From a virus: a DNA stretch of 33,497 nt. The notes beneath the pieces are model-generated. The model searched no databases. It was not told where the DNA came from and worked only from the letters and a program-made list of their open reading frames with translations. A program made the translations under genes and the position numbers. How positions within the stretch are numbered: position 1 is the stretch's first letter; each line of letters begins with the position of its first letter. Below are positions 23,401-29,207 of this stretch, in pieces. Location of the stretch: positions 1 to 33,497 of IMG/VR virus record IMGVR_UViG_3300037264_001193; one strand, written 5' to 3'.

Positions 23401-24106
23401 GCCGATTCCGGCGAAGCCCTACGGGAACGTCTCGACGCACGCGGACATTGTCGGGTTCATCTGTCCGACGGCGGCGGGGGATGTGACGTTCGGTCCCGCG
23501 ATCTCTCGCTCTCTGCCTCCTGGCGAACCGAGTACGACGACACCGCAGCAGCTCGTCTGGACGGGATCGGGCGGTCAGATCTCGGCGGTCCTCTCTCCGC
23601 ATCCGACAGCGCCCGGAATCGTCCTCGCGAACGCAAGCGGGACGGACAACAACCTGTCCATGCTCGAGATCAGGGCACTCGTCTTCGTTCGCCTCGGGAT
23701 GCAAGTGGTCGAGGTTCTCGCCGACGAGGTCCTGACAGACGGAGCCTCGATCGTCCAGCGGTTCGGGGAAAACGTCCTCGAAATCCAGAACGACTACATC
23801 TCTGACACGGCGCTCTTGAAGCTGGCGGCATTCGAGTTGGTCCGTCTGTACGGCAGGCCGCAAGATCAGGTGCGGTCCGTCCAGCTTCGACCTACCTGGC
23901 CGCTGCAACTCGAAGATGTGATCGTGGTCGTCGAGCCGGAATCGGGGATCAACTTCCGATTCGCGGTCGTCGGGATCGGACACTCTCGCGCGGTGGGGAC
24001 GGCGCACACAAACGCGACGCTTCTCATGCTGCCCGTGGCGTCCACGGCGGGACTCGGACAGAACCCGAACCCGTCCCCGAGCTACCTCGGGCCGGTGCCG
24101 GCGTGA
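20441..24106 (+). CDS. Large tail-tip / baseplate hub protein with putative carbohydrate-binding and propeller-like parts
   Basis: The 1221-residue protein starts at a GTG right after the previous stop. Residues about 120-235 resemble secreted jelly-roll domains (IRVRLGITGAPAGTTIAIYA, GAFYWIVLDTTG). Residues 260-395 look discoidin-like (KINTVRIYAYPSTRTVKKQG). Residues 390-560 resemble a tail hub: DLTMGCSNVDRFFSPRYAPS, RIEDLIELCANRANW, PAGTTVREEIDKLAEAAPFG. Residues 610-900 contain repeated strand units (FATDGTFLFWTYGNFAYRMD, GVATDGTLLYELTSGNVLQS), which could be a beta-propeller. The last 150 residues return to hub-like strands (DVIVVVEPESGINFRFAVVG). It likely forms the tip and contacts the host surface. 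Domain borders are estimates. Confidence 0.75.
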   Translation: MFPTSAAFESQRTSDANIVSDRVTMFFGDYGAVAQGADWNAKGIESLATDDSLFESDTYSPDQVGSGRRDHRNFGGVEDNTGNGIGWKGCQRSKAAGTYPGVVIRNLDAPTDGTKNNDGKRLAQRFLVPTPGGGVLTATLEQIRVRLGITGAPAGTTIAIYADALGLPSGAALGSFAVATTDIRDGWVWIDTAVVGLTVGAFYWIVLDTTGTAANNWTWGYVNTSTGTEFAAEKSGVPWVAQTYRLHYSTVFSWTASPKGEFLHVAFGADRKINTVRIYAYPSTRTVKKQGPQTVTLRRRTAPNVYADVTVTELRACDYAEETSAASIAGAQVSSATATFWEARFGEVTTDGFEIQIAKAQTDFDLSRIVAVEFYLAEDITERVNGYDVSIRRDTFLVTDQARDLTMGCSNVDRFFSPRYAPSSPQLADGFRNPELRPELEVKIEAGFSTTELVPLGTFFLDAIGIRPKERVANLRGRDFGKRFETTTLSEATQQSSRIEDLIELCANRANWSSSRYFPAQTENIVPFFFPAGTTVREEIDKLAEAAPFGTVRFDERGDLRFLTYLPSTSTRDFTVQGQSYYLGIGPPDRCHALPTGEKVYLSSHETQPGPDDVALIEYDIPTRTYRQLYAVTEVDATSFGQFATDGTFLFWTYGNFAYRMDLSSLAVISLDVSALVAGFTGVGFSNSWGQVVSGRYYFVVSDAANTILCSVTTALAGFTNHGNVAPTTNAVGRIVRWTPTGAIDRLYWTVEAGAHTQTHWDLVGAAFGNDGVTRRGVATDGTLLYELTSGNVLQSRTSAAVLSTIDAAVPAPGTNQNGTGIGFAAGRIWMSRRDATRTDLLRVYNLVDLSRFDIQIPGPFQRSSVLEDRTTGRLILVSDSSEATASVPAIRVVQGPNAPTASVLTASYDGELLAADYELTGENGGQSAIISGVRWVFNPVVLGSATTVWRMTRNGQQLSSTNLLTVPANTPAINLNQTGVGGPYFKPIPAKPYGNVSTHADIVGFICPTAAGDVTFGPAISRSLPPGEPSTTTPQQLVWTGSGGQISAVLSPHPTAPGIVLANASGTDNNLSMLEIRALVFVRLGMQVVEVLADEVLTDGASIVQRFGENVLEIQNDYISDTALLKLAAFELVRLYGRPQDQVRSVQLRPTWPLQLEDVIVVVEPESGINFRFAVVGIGHSRAVGTAHTNATLLMLPVASTAGLGQNPNPSPSYLGPVPA

Positions 24107-24411
24107 GTCTCGCCGCCCACAGCCACTCCGAGGACGACGTCGAGTCGGCGCGCCGGTCGATCAATCCGGCGTTTGGCAAGCAGACGATCACCCGCAACGC
24201 GGACGGGACGCTGCTGCGCAAGACGCGCTACCGGGATACGGCGGGGACGGTCCTCGACAGCATCCAGACCTACGCGCGCGCGACGGACGGGACGATCGAG
24301 TCGGTGACGATCGAGGTCTACGACCCGGCGGGCGGGGCCGTGGTAGAAACCCGCGTGAACACAGCGGCGCGGGCCAGCGACGGATCGCTGCTGTCGGAGA
24401 CGAACTCGTGA
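24103..24411 (+). CDS. Small tail-associated hypothetical protein
   Basis: The 102-residue protein starts at a GTG in a GTGA overlap with the tail-tip stop. It has a repeated Asp/Thr/Arg-rich unit: ITRNADGTLLRKTRYRDTAG, SIQTYARATDGTIESVTIEV and NTAARASDGSLLSETNS, which look like strand-turn-strand repeats with DG turns. Such repeats suit a short beta-solenoid or tip appendage. It is probably part of the virion tail tip, but position is the main evidence. Confidence 0.55.
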   Translation: MSLAAHSHSEDDVESARRSINPAFGKQTITRNADGTLLRKTRYRDTAGTVLDSIQTYARATDGTIESVTIEVYDPAGGAVVETRVNTAARASDGSLLSETNS

Positions 24412-24986
24412 ACAACGTCGTCGCCATCGAGCGCGATCCGATCTACCTGCCGTTCGTCGACTACAACGTGTCGGCGCAGTGGAACGGGCCGCTCGTGCCG
24501 GCGAACTTCCGGACGCTCATCAAGCTATCGGACGTCGTCAACTGGAAGCACACGGGGACAAGCTGGCTCATCGTCGTCCGGTCGTTCACGATCGTCTCGA
24601 AGGAGATGGCAGGGTCGGGCTTCAACGTCGACGTCGGGGTCGTGCTGGCGGTCTCGCCTGCGAACGTGACGGTTGCCTATCTCGAACCGATGACGCTCGG
24701 GGTGCGAGGCGACGACCCGCAAAGGCTCGAAGAGATTCGGGACTTCAAGGATTTTCCGCTCTCGCTCCGTCCGACGACTCCGGCGGGCGGGCTTCAGTTC
24801 GGAGTCGCGGCGTCGGGGATCGTGGTCGAGACGGCCATCACGAATGCGACACCGATCTCGAACGCGGCCGGCGTGACGGCGGTTGCACCGGCTGTCGGCG
24901 ACCTCATCATGCGAGTCTTGAAGACGTCGAATCCGGAGATGGACACTTGCCGGATCCGGCAGTTCATCCAGTACCGGGGGGCGTGA
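24408..24986 (+). CDS. Hypothetical tail-region protein
   Basis: The 192-residue protein starts at a GTG in a GTGA overlap. It is strand-rich: DPIYLPFVDYNVSAQWNGPL, SWLIVVRSFTIVSKEMAGSG, FNVDVGVVLAVSPANVTVAY, and has a C-terminal MRVLKTSNPEMDTCRIRQFI. It has no signal peptide, unlike the five genes that follow. The family is not recognised. Position after the tail tip suggests a tip or fibre-attachment protein. Confidence 0.5.
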   Translation: MNNVVAIERDPIYLPFVDYNVSAQWNGPLVPANFRTLIKLSDVVNWKHTGTSWLIVVRSFTIVSKEMAGSGFNVDVGVVLAVSPANVTVAYLEPMTLGVRGDDPQRLEEIRDFKDFPLSLRPTTPAGGLQFGVAASGIVVETAITNATPISNAAGVTAVAPAVGDLIMRVLKTSNPEMDTCRIRQFIQYRGA

Positions 24987-25384
24987 CGATGACGACGCTA
25001 CTGCTGCTGCTCGGACTCGGGACGGCGCTCGCCGACACCGACACGTTCACCGCGACGCCTACGGCCACTGCGACCCCGACCGCGACGGCGACCTCGACCA
25101 GGACCGCGACCGCGACCCAGACGCCGCGGTGGGTCTGCGTGGCGATCGGGATCACGCCAGTCCTCATCACGACGCCGCTTCCAAACTGCGCGCTCACGAT
25201 CCTCTCGAACGACGGACCGCTCGAGGTCCGGCTCGGCGACGCGATCGTGACGGCGAGCGGAGGGATCCCGTTGCAGCCGAAGGATCTGCTGCTGCTGCGG
25301 CGGGACGAGGCGATCCGCGATGAGTGGTGGGGGATCGTCGCGGCCGGGACGTGCGTCGTCTGTGTCCAATGCTCGCCGCGGTAG
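24983..25384 (+). CDS. Predicted secreted protein 1 of 5, Thr-rich linker
   Basis: The 133-residue protein begins at the GTG in the GTGA overlap; an in-frame ATG at 24989 is an alternative start. The N-terminus MTTLLLLLGLGTALA then DTD is a signal-peptide pattern: hydrophobic core, then ALA before the cleavage point, though no basic residue precedes it. Residues 19-48 are a Thr/Ala/Pro linker (TATPTATATPTATATSTRTA). The rest (about 85 residues) is a small strand-rich domain with WVCVAIGITPVLITTPLPNC, GPLEVRLGDAIVTASGGIPL and a final Cys pair CVVCVQC. No function is known. The stop overlaps the next gene's signal peptide by 16 bases. Confidence 0.6.
   Translation: MTMTTLLLLLGLGTALADTDTFTATPTATATPTATATSTRTATATQTPRWVCVAIGITPVLITTPLPNCALTILSNDGPLEVRLGDAIVTASGGIPLQPKDLLLLRRDEAIRDEWWGIVAAGTCVVCVQCSPR
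25037..25126 (+). repeat. Thr/Ala-codon repeat tract of secreted protein 1
   Basis: A GC-rich run of near-repeated six-base units of the type ACCGCG or ACGGCG encodes T-A or T-x-T-P linkers. It is the shortest of four similar tracts in genes 24983, 25369, 26420 and 28284. Such near-repeats can slip or recombine. Confidence 0.6.
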
Positions 25385-26346
25385 CTCTCGCGCTGGCGTC
25401 CTCTGCCTCGGCGGCGACGCGGTTCTACTTCCCGGCGGACACTGCGGCGCAGGTCGCGCCGGTCGCAAACGGGGCGTGGGGCTACACGTCCGAGGCGGTG
25501 AACCGATACCTCGCCATGACGCCGAAGACGAACACGGCGCTCGCCGATGGGACGAGCATCGGGCCGTGGACGGCCGGGCAGACGGCGCTCGATCGGCGCT
25601 ACGTCTCGGACCCGCTGGCGGCCGGAACGCTGTCGGGCACGATCGCGTGCGTGCTGATGGCGCGGGAGTTCGCGACGCAGGACAACACGACCAGCCGTTT
25701 CGAGGTCTACGTGGTCCACGAGGACGGGCAAACGGTCCGGGGGACGTCGCTCGCTATCGGCCAGTACGGTCCGGCGACCGAACTGCTGAATAGCGCGATC
25801 AGAAACAAGCGGTTTGCTGACGGAGACACCATCGGCAGCGTCAGCATGAGCGAGGGCGACCGGATCGTGGTCTGCATCGGCTACACGGACGCCTCGGGTA
25901 GCACGCCCGAGGGACTCGCGCACTACGGCGACCCGACTGCCGGGACGGACCTCGCGGAGAACGAGACGAACACGACGGCGAATCCGGGATGGGTCGAGTT
26001 CTCGGCGTCGCTGGCGAAGGCGAACACGAAGACGTTCACGCCGACGGCGACCTCGACTTCGACCGCAACCGCCACCGCGACGGCCACGACGACGTCGAGC
26101 TCGACGACCACGGCAACGGTCACCGCCACCGAGACCGCGAGCGCAACCTCGACCGTCACCGGGACCGAGACGAGCACGGCCACGGCGACCGCGACCGCGA
26201 CCGCGAGCGCGACCGGGACCGAGTCCGCTACGGACACCGCAACCGCCACGGCAACCGCCACGGCGACACCGACCACCCCCGGGGCCGTGACGCCCACCTT
26301 CACGTTCCGACCACCCCGCATCTGGCGATCCGGCGGGAGCGGGTAG
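25369..26346 (+). CDS. Predicted secreted protein 2 of 5, virion-like beta domain with C-terminal Thr-rich tail
   Basis: The 325-residue protein starts at the ATG at 25369, chosen because it opens a signal peptide: MLAAVALALASSASA then ATRFYF. It overlaps the previous gene by 16 bases. The sequence ATRFYFPADTAAQVAP, with RYVSDPLAAGTLSGTIACVL, REFATQDNTTSRFEVYVVHE and GDRIVVCIGYTDASG, resembles domains I recall in phage virion proteins that lack a signal. The last third is almost pure Thr/Ala/Ser (about 220-306) and ends in RPPRIWRSGGSG. Whether it joins the virion or is exported is unknown. Its linker is C-terminal, unlike neighbours 1, 3 and 5. Confidence 0.7.
   Translation: MLAAVALALASSASAATRFYFPADTAAQVAPVANGAWGYTSEAVNRYLAMTPKTNTALADGTSIGPWTAGQTALDRRYVSDPLAAGTLSGTIACVLMAREFATQDNTTSRFEVYVVHEDGQTVRGTSLAIGQYGPATELLNSAIRNKRFADGDTIGSVSMSEGDRIVVCIGYTDASGSTPEGLAHYGDPTAGTDLAENETNTTANPGWVEFSASLAKANTKTFTPTATSTSTATATATATTTSSSTTTATVTATETASATSTVTGTETSTATATATATASATGTESATDTATATATATATPTTPGAVTPTFTFRPPRIWRSGGSG
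26029..26283 (+). repeat. Thr/Ala-codon repeat tract of secreted protein 2
   Basis: About 250 bases of near-repeats of GCGACC, GCCACG and ACCGCG code for TATATATATT-like sequence. On the opposite strand it reads as an artificial Val/Ala open frame. It shares many short identities with the tract at 26477. Confidence 0.65.
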
Positions 26347-26348
26347 GG

Positions 26349-26362
26349 ATGCGCGCCGCATA
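26349..26362. repeat. Inverted-repeat motif ATGCGYGCCGCATA, copy 3
   Basis: ATGCGCGCCGCATA lies just after the stop of secreted gene 2 in the 73-base gap before gene 3. With copy 1 it is one of two copies in non-coding DNA. No -35 box is visible at the matching distance, so an operator or RNA structure is more likely than a promoter. Confidence 0.4.
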
Positions 26363-26419
26363 TTCGGGGTTCGAGAAGCGCTCGGCCTGCGTGATACGGT
26401 CCGCGCGGAGGTACAGCCG

Positions 26420-27298
26420 ATGAACCGACTTGTCCTCGTCCTGCTGTGCCTGGCGGCGCCGACTCCGGCTCTCGCGGCCAGTGAGACTGCGACCGTGACC
26501 TCGACCGCGAGCCGGACCGCCACCGCGACCCGCACGTCCACCGTCACGCTGACCGAGACATCCACGACGACCGACACCCGGACCGCTACGGCGACGCGGA
26601 CCGCGACCGTTACGCCTACGGCGACTCATTCGGCGACCGCGACAGCGACCGCAACCGTCACCGGGACGAGCACGTCGAGCCGAACGGCCACCGCGAGCCG
26701 GACCTCGACCGCCACGCGCACCGACACGAAGACGCTCACCCACACGTCCACCGCGACCCGCACGTCGAGCGCGACGTCGAGTTCGACCCGCACGTTCACC
26801 AGGACATCGACAGCGACTCGGACGCAGTCGCTCACGCCGACGATCACGACGACGCGATCGCCGACGCCGATCGGATGGCGGCTGACGGACCTGTCGATCC
26901 AAGAGGCCGTCAACATCGAGGCGCGGCTCGATCAGGCGTGGGAAAGCGGGACGCCGCGCGCGATCACGGGCGGCGGATCGTTCGTGTTCGTCGCGCCGGT
27001 CCAGACCTCGACGCAGACGACCGGGCAGGCGAACTGCAACACGACGGCCGATCTCGTGTTCCTCTACGACTCGACGATCGAGGATGGGTCGATCACGCAC
27101 ACCGGGCTGAATGCCGCCGGGACTCCGACGAGCGATGGCGTCTTCCTCGGGTCCGATGCGCTGGTAACGACTTCGAGCGGGCAGTTCCTCGCGGCGGGCT
27201 CGTCGATCCCGCTCGGACGGAGCGCGGCAAATCAGTGGTACGGCATCACGCTCTCCGGGGACGTCAAGCTGACGTTCCTGCGCGTCCCGAGGCAGTAG
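26420..27298 (+). CDS. Predicted secreted protein 3 of 5, long Thr-rich linker
   Basis: The 292-residue protein starts at an ATG after a 73-base gap. MNRLVLVLLCLAAPTPALA then ASETA is a classical signal peptide: Arg at position 3, hydrophobic core, and ALA before the likely cleavage. The Cys is not in a standard lipobox. Residues 20-150 are Thr with Ala, Ser and Arg (TATATRTSTVTLTETSTTTD and similar). The C-terminal 140 residues form a domain with RLTDLSIQEAVNIEARLDQA, SFVFVAPVQTSTQTTG and a final strand KLTFLRVPRQ; it could be a beta adhesin. No family is recognised. Basic Arg within the linker separates it from the tail of gene 2. Confidence 0.7.
   Translation: MNRLVLVLLCLAAPTPALAASETATVTSTASRTATATRTSTVTLTETSTTTDTRTATATRTATVTPTATHSATATATATVTGTSTSSRTATASRTSTATRTDTKTLTHTSTATRTSSATSSSTRTFTRTSTATRTQSLTPTITTTRSPTPIGWRLTDLSIQEAVNIEARLDQAWESGTPRAITGGGSFVFVAPVQTSTQTTGQANCNTTADLVFLYDSTIEDGSITHTGLNAAGTPTSDGVFLGSDALVTTSSGQFLAAGSSIPLGRSAANQWYGITLSGDVKLTFLRVPRQ
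26477..26868 (+). repeat. Thr-codon repeat tract of secreted protein 3
   Basis: About 390 bases of near-repeated ACC/GCG and ACG units encode T-A, T-R and T-S pairs. It is the longest of the four tracts. The units are imperfect, so selection on the protein, or past slippage followed by drift, could both explain it. Confidence 0.65.
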
Positions 27299-27300
27299 CG

Positions 27301-28287
27301 GTGCGCGCGCTCTCTCTGCTCTTCGCGCTGCTCGCGCCGTCGGTCGCGTCGGCAGGTGCCGGTGCCATCTACGCGCCGGACCCCCGCTACATCCCGGGGA
27401 CGTACCTGCCGTTCCAGACCTACCTCGGCGGGCTCGGGATCTCGGCGTCGCTCGCGGGGCCGAGCTTGCAGGCGATCAACACCGGGACAGGGAACGCCTT
27501 CGAGGCGTACACCGGAACAGGGTCGGTCGGGATTCTGCTGAGTGCCGGCGGAGCCTTCCCTGGCCCGGGACTCGGAAGCCTTCCGTACAGCAACAGCAGC
27601 GACGTTCCGTTCGGGCAGTACGTCGGGCTCTACGGCTCGGGCGGCTTCTCTCAGATGCAGAACGGAAACGACTTCGCGGGCGTTCACTTCGGGGTTAACA
27701 ACACGACGAAGCGTGGCGCGATTGTCTACTCGAACAGCTTCTCGATCGTCGGGCTGCTGTCGTCCACGGGAAGTTTCGCGTTCGCCAGCGGGACCAACAA
27801 CGGCGTGGCATCGGGGACGGCCATCTCGAACGGAATCAACACGCACATCATGTCCGTCAACGTAGGCGCGGGCGGTAAGTGGACGCACTTCCTGCGGACC
27901 ATGACCGGCGACACCGCGCGCTCGGCGTGGGAGTGGGCGTTCCGAAACAAGAACAACAACCTCCAGGCGATCCACACGTCGTGGAGCAAGGTGGACGACA
28001 CCACGCAGGCTGTGACGAACCTCGTCGATTTGACATACGCGGCCGAGTTCGTGCCGACCGTCGACAACACAGGGGCGCTCGGCACGAACGCGCTGCGGTG
28101 GGGGAGCGTGCGCGCCGTCACCGTCACCACCGGCGATCTCGGTTTCGACGACGAATGCTGCCCGGTCTGCGGGGCGTGTTTCAACACGGGCGAGGATGTC
28201 GTGTGGCGGATCCGACGACAGAAGCGCGAGGACGACGGCAAGACCGTCTCGTTCGCCGTCCCCGTCCATGTCGTGTGTTCCAAGTGA
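27301..28287 (+). CDS. Predicted secreted protein 4 of 5, tail-fibre-like with Cys-rich tip
   Basis: The 328-residue protein starts at a GTG two bases after the previous stop. VRALSLLFALLAPSVASA then GAG is a signal-peptide pattern with Arg at position 2. The body is Gly/Ser/Asn-rich beta sequence (GGLGISASLAGPSLQAINTG, SGGFSQMQNGNDFAGVHFGV), like fibre shafts. Near the end, TVDNTGALGTNALRWGSVRA and TTGDLGFDD match the 'GxxxxRWGxVxAxTVxxGDLxF' pattern common at the ends of phage tail fibres. A Cys-rich segment, ECCPVCGACFNTGEDVVWRI, and a last VHVVCSK could bind zinc. It is the clearest receptor-binding candidate. No Thr-rich linker is present. Confidence 0.75.
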   Translation: MRALSLLFALLAPSVASAGAGAIYAPDPRYIPGTYLPFQTYLGGLGISASLAGPSLQAINTGTGNAFEAYTGTGSVGILLSAGGAFPGPGLGSLPYSNSSDVPFGQYVGLYGSGGFSQMQNGNDFAGVHFGVNNTTKRGAIVYSNSFSIVGLLSSTGSFAFASGTNNGVASGTAISNGINTHIMSVNVGAGGKWTHFLRTMTGDTARSAWEWAFRNKNNNLQAIHTSWSKVDDTTQAVTNLVDLTYAAEFVPTVDNTGALGTNALRWGSVRAVTVTTGDLGFDDECCPVCGACFNTGEDVVWRIRRQKREDDGKTVSFAVPVHVVCSK

Positions 28288-28865
28288 TCGCGCTGCTGCT
28301 CGGCCTGCTGCTCGGGACGGCGCGCGCGGACTTCTGCTTCCCGACCACCTGCACTCCGACCGCTACGGCCACGGTCACGACCGCAGGATCCGCCACGTTC
28401 ACGAGGACCGCCACGGCGACCGCGACGAACACCCCAACGACCGCCCCGACGAAGTTCTCCGTCTCCGGCCAGGTCACGGCCTACGCGGGCGAGGCGGCGG
28501 CGGGGCACGGCGTAGGCGCAGTCGTCGCGTCGGCGCAGGACGTGGCGTCGGCCGGCGGCGGCGTCCAGGACACCACCATCGTCTCCTTCACCGTCGCCAC
28601 TGGCGGGCTGTACGAGGTCGTCGGATCGGTGTCGGTCACGACGACCGACACGGTGACGGTCGCGGTGACGTACACGGACGCCGTGAACCTGACGAGCCAG
28701 ACCGTCAACATCGTCGACGCAATCCTGATCGCCGCGAACGCGACGCGCCCCTTCAGCTACACGGCGCGCGCGAAGGCTCCGCCCGGCAGCACGGTCACCG
28801 CCAAGTACACGCTCTCGACGCAGACGAGCACGAAGGCGAGCGGCACGATTCGGAGACTTCAGTAG
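28284..28865 (+). CDS. Predicted secreted protein 5 of 5, jelly-roll-like domain
   Basis: The 193-residue protein starts at a GTG in a GTGA overlap. VIALLLGLLLGTARA then DFCF is a signal-peptide pattern. Residues about 20-57 are a Thr-rich linker (TPTATATVTTAGSATFTRTA). The C-terminal 135 residues are strand-rich, including VATGGLYEVVGSVSVTTTDT, VTVAVTYTDAVNLTSQTVNI and RPFSYTARAKAPPGSTVTAK. This resembles small jelly-roll domains found on phage tails and fibres, by memory only. It probably is a surface-binding module. Two Cys occur right after the signal (FCFPTTC). Confidence 0.65.
   Translation: MIALLLGLLLGTARADFCFPTTCTPTATATVTTAGSATFTRTATATATNTPTTAPTKFSVSGQVTAYAGEAAAGHGVGAVVASAQDVASAGGGVQDTTIVSFTVATGGLYEVVGSVSVTTTDTVTVAVTYTDAVNLTSQTVNIVDAILIAANATRPFSYTARAKAPPGSTVTAKYTLSTQTSTKASGTIRRLQ
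28345..28450 (+). repeat. Thr/Ala-codon repeat tract of secreted protein 5
   Basis: Short near-repeats of GCCACG, ACGGTC and GCGACC encode T-A and T-V pairs. It is the fourth such tract within 3.4 kb and follows directly after the signal-peptide region. Confidence 0.5.
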
Positions 28866-28945
28866 TGCATCTGATCCGCGACCTCGCGTACACGGCGCTC
28901 GGGGTCGTGGTGCTTCTGTTCCTGCCGGACGATCGCGGGGACTGA
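28865..28945 (+). CDS. Tiny single-span membrane protein
   Basis: A 26-residue product starts at a GTG sharing one base with the previous stop (TAGTG). It has one hydrophobic stretch, AYTALGVVVLLFLP, with charged ends (HLIRD and DDRGD). It could be a lysis accessory peptide, since it begins the lysis block. Its size leaves doubt, but the overlap style fits the surrounding genes. Confidence 0.4.
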   Translation: MHLIRDLAYTALGVVVLLFLPDDRGD

Positions 28946-28948
28946 CCC

Positions 28949-29206
28949 GTGGCTCGGCCGAGGTCGCAGCTCGACAGGATCGAGCGGCAGGTATCGAAGA
29001 TCGGCGCGCACGTCTACGGCGGGATCGACCCCGACAACGGCGAGCCTGTCGTCTCGCATCGGGAACGGCTGGACAAGATCGACTCGGTTCTGCTCCGAGA
29101 GGAAGGCGCGAAGAAGTGGGGCCGCGTCAAGGGACTCGTCCGCGAGGGATTGAAAACGGCGGCGGCGGTGGCGGCGGGATTCGTGGGCGGTCGCGCGAGC
29201 CAGTAG
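28949..29206 (+). CDS. Small protein with C-terminal hydrophobic segment, possible lysis accessory
   Basis: The 85-residue protein starts at a GTG three bases after the previous stop. The first 60 residues are charged and helical (RSQLDRIERQVSKIGAHVYG, SHRERLDKIDSVLLREEGAK). The last 20 include GLKTAAAVAAGFVGGRA, a short weakly hydrophobic segment. This soluble-helix-plus-C-terminal-anchor plan resembles holin-helper proteins placed before endolysins. The next gene is the endolysin. Function is inferred by position and shape. Confidence 0.55.
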   Translation: MARPRSQLDRIERQVSKIGAHVYGGIDPDNGEPVVSHRERLDKIDSVLLREEGAKKWGRVKGLVREGLKTAAAVAAGFVGGRASQ

Positions 29207-29207
29207 A

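Noticed and set aside
24964-26577. Long minus-strand open frame (537 codons) across the secreted-protein genes
   Set aside because: It is the mirror of the Thr-codon tracts (Val/Ala repeats) and GC-rich coding DNA; the + strand genes have signal peptides, overlaps and leaders.
26029-26868. CRISPR-like or satellite array
   Set aside because: Units are six-base coding near-repeats without spacers; they encode Thr-rich linkers.
28030-28035. TTGACA as an internal promoter in the fibre-like gene
   Set aside because: No -10-like sequence at 16-19 bases downstream (GC-rich), and it lies within coding DNA.
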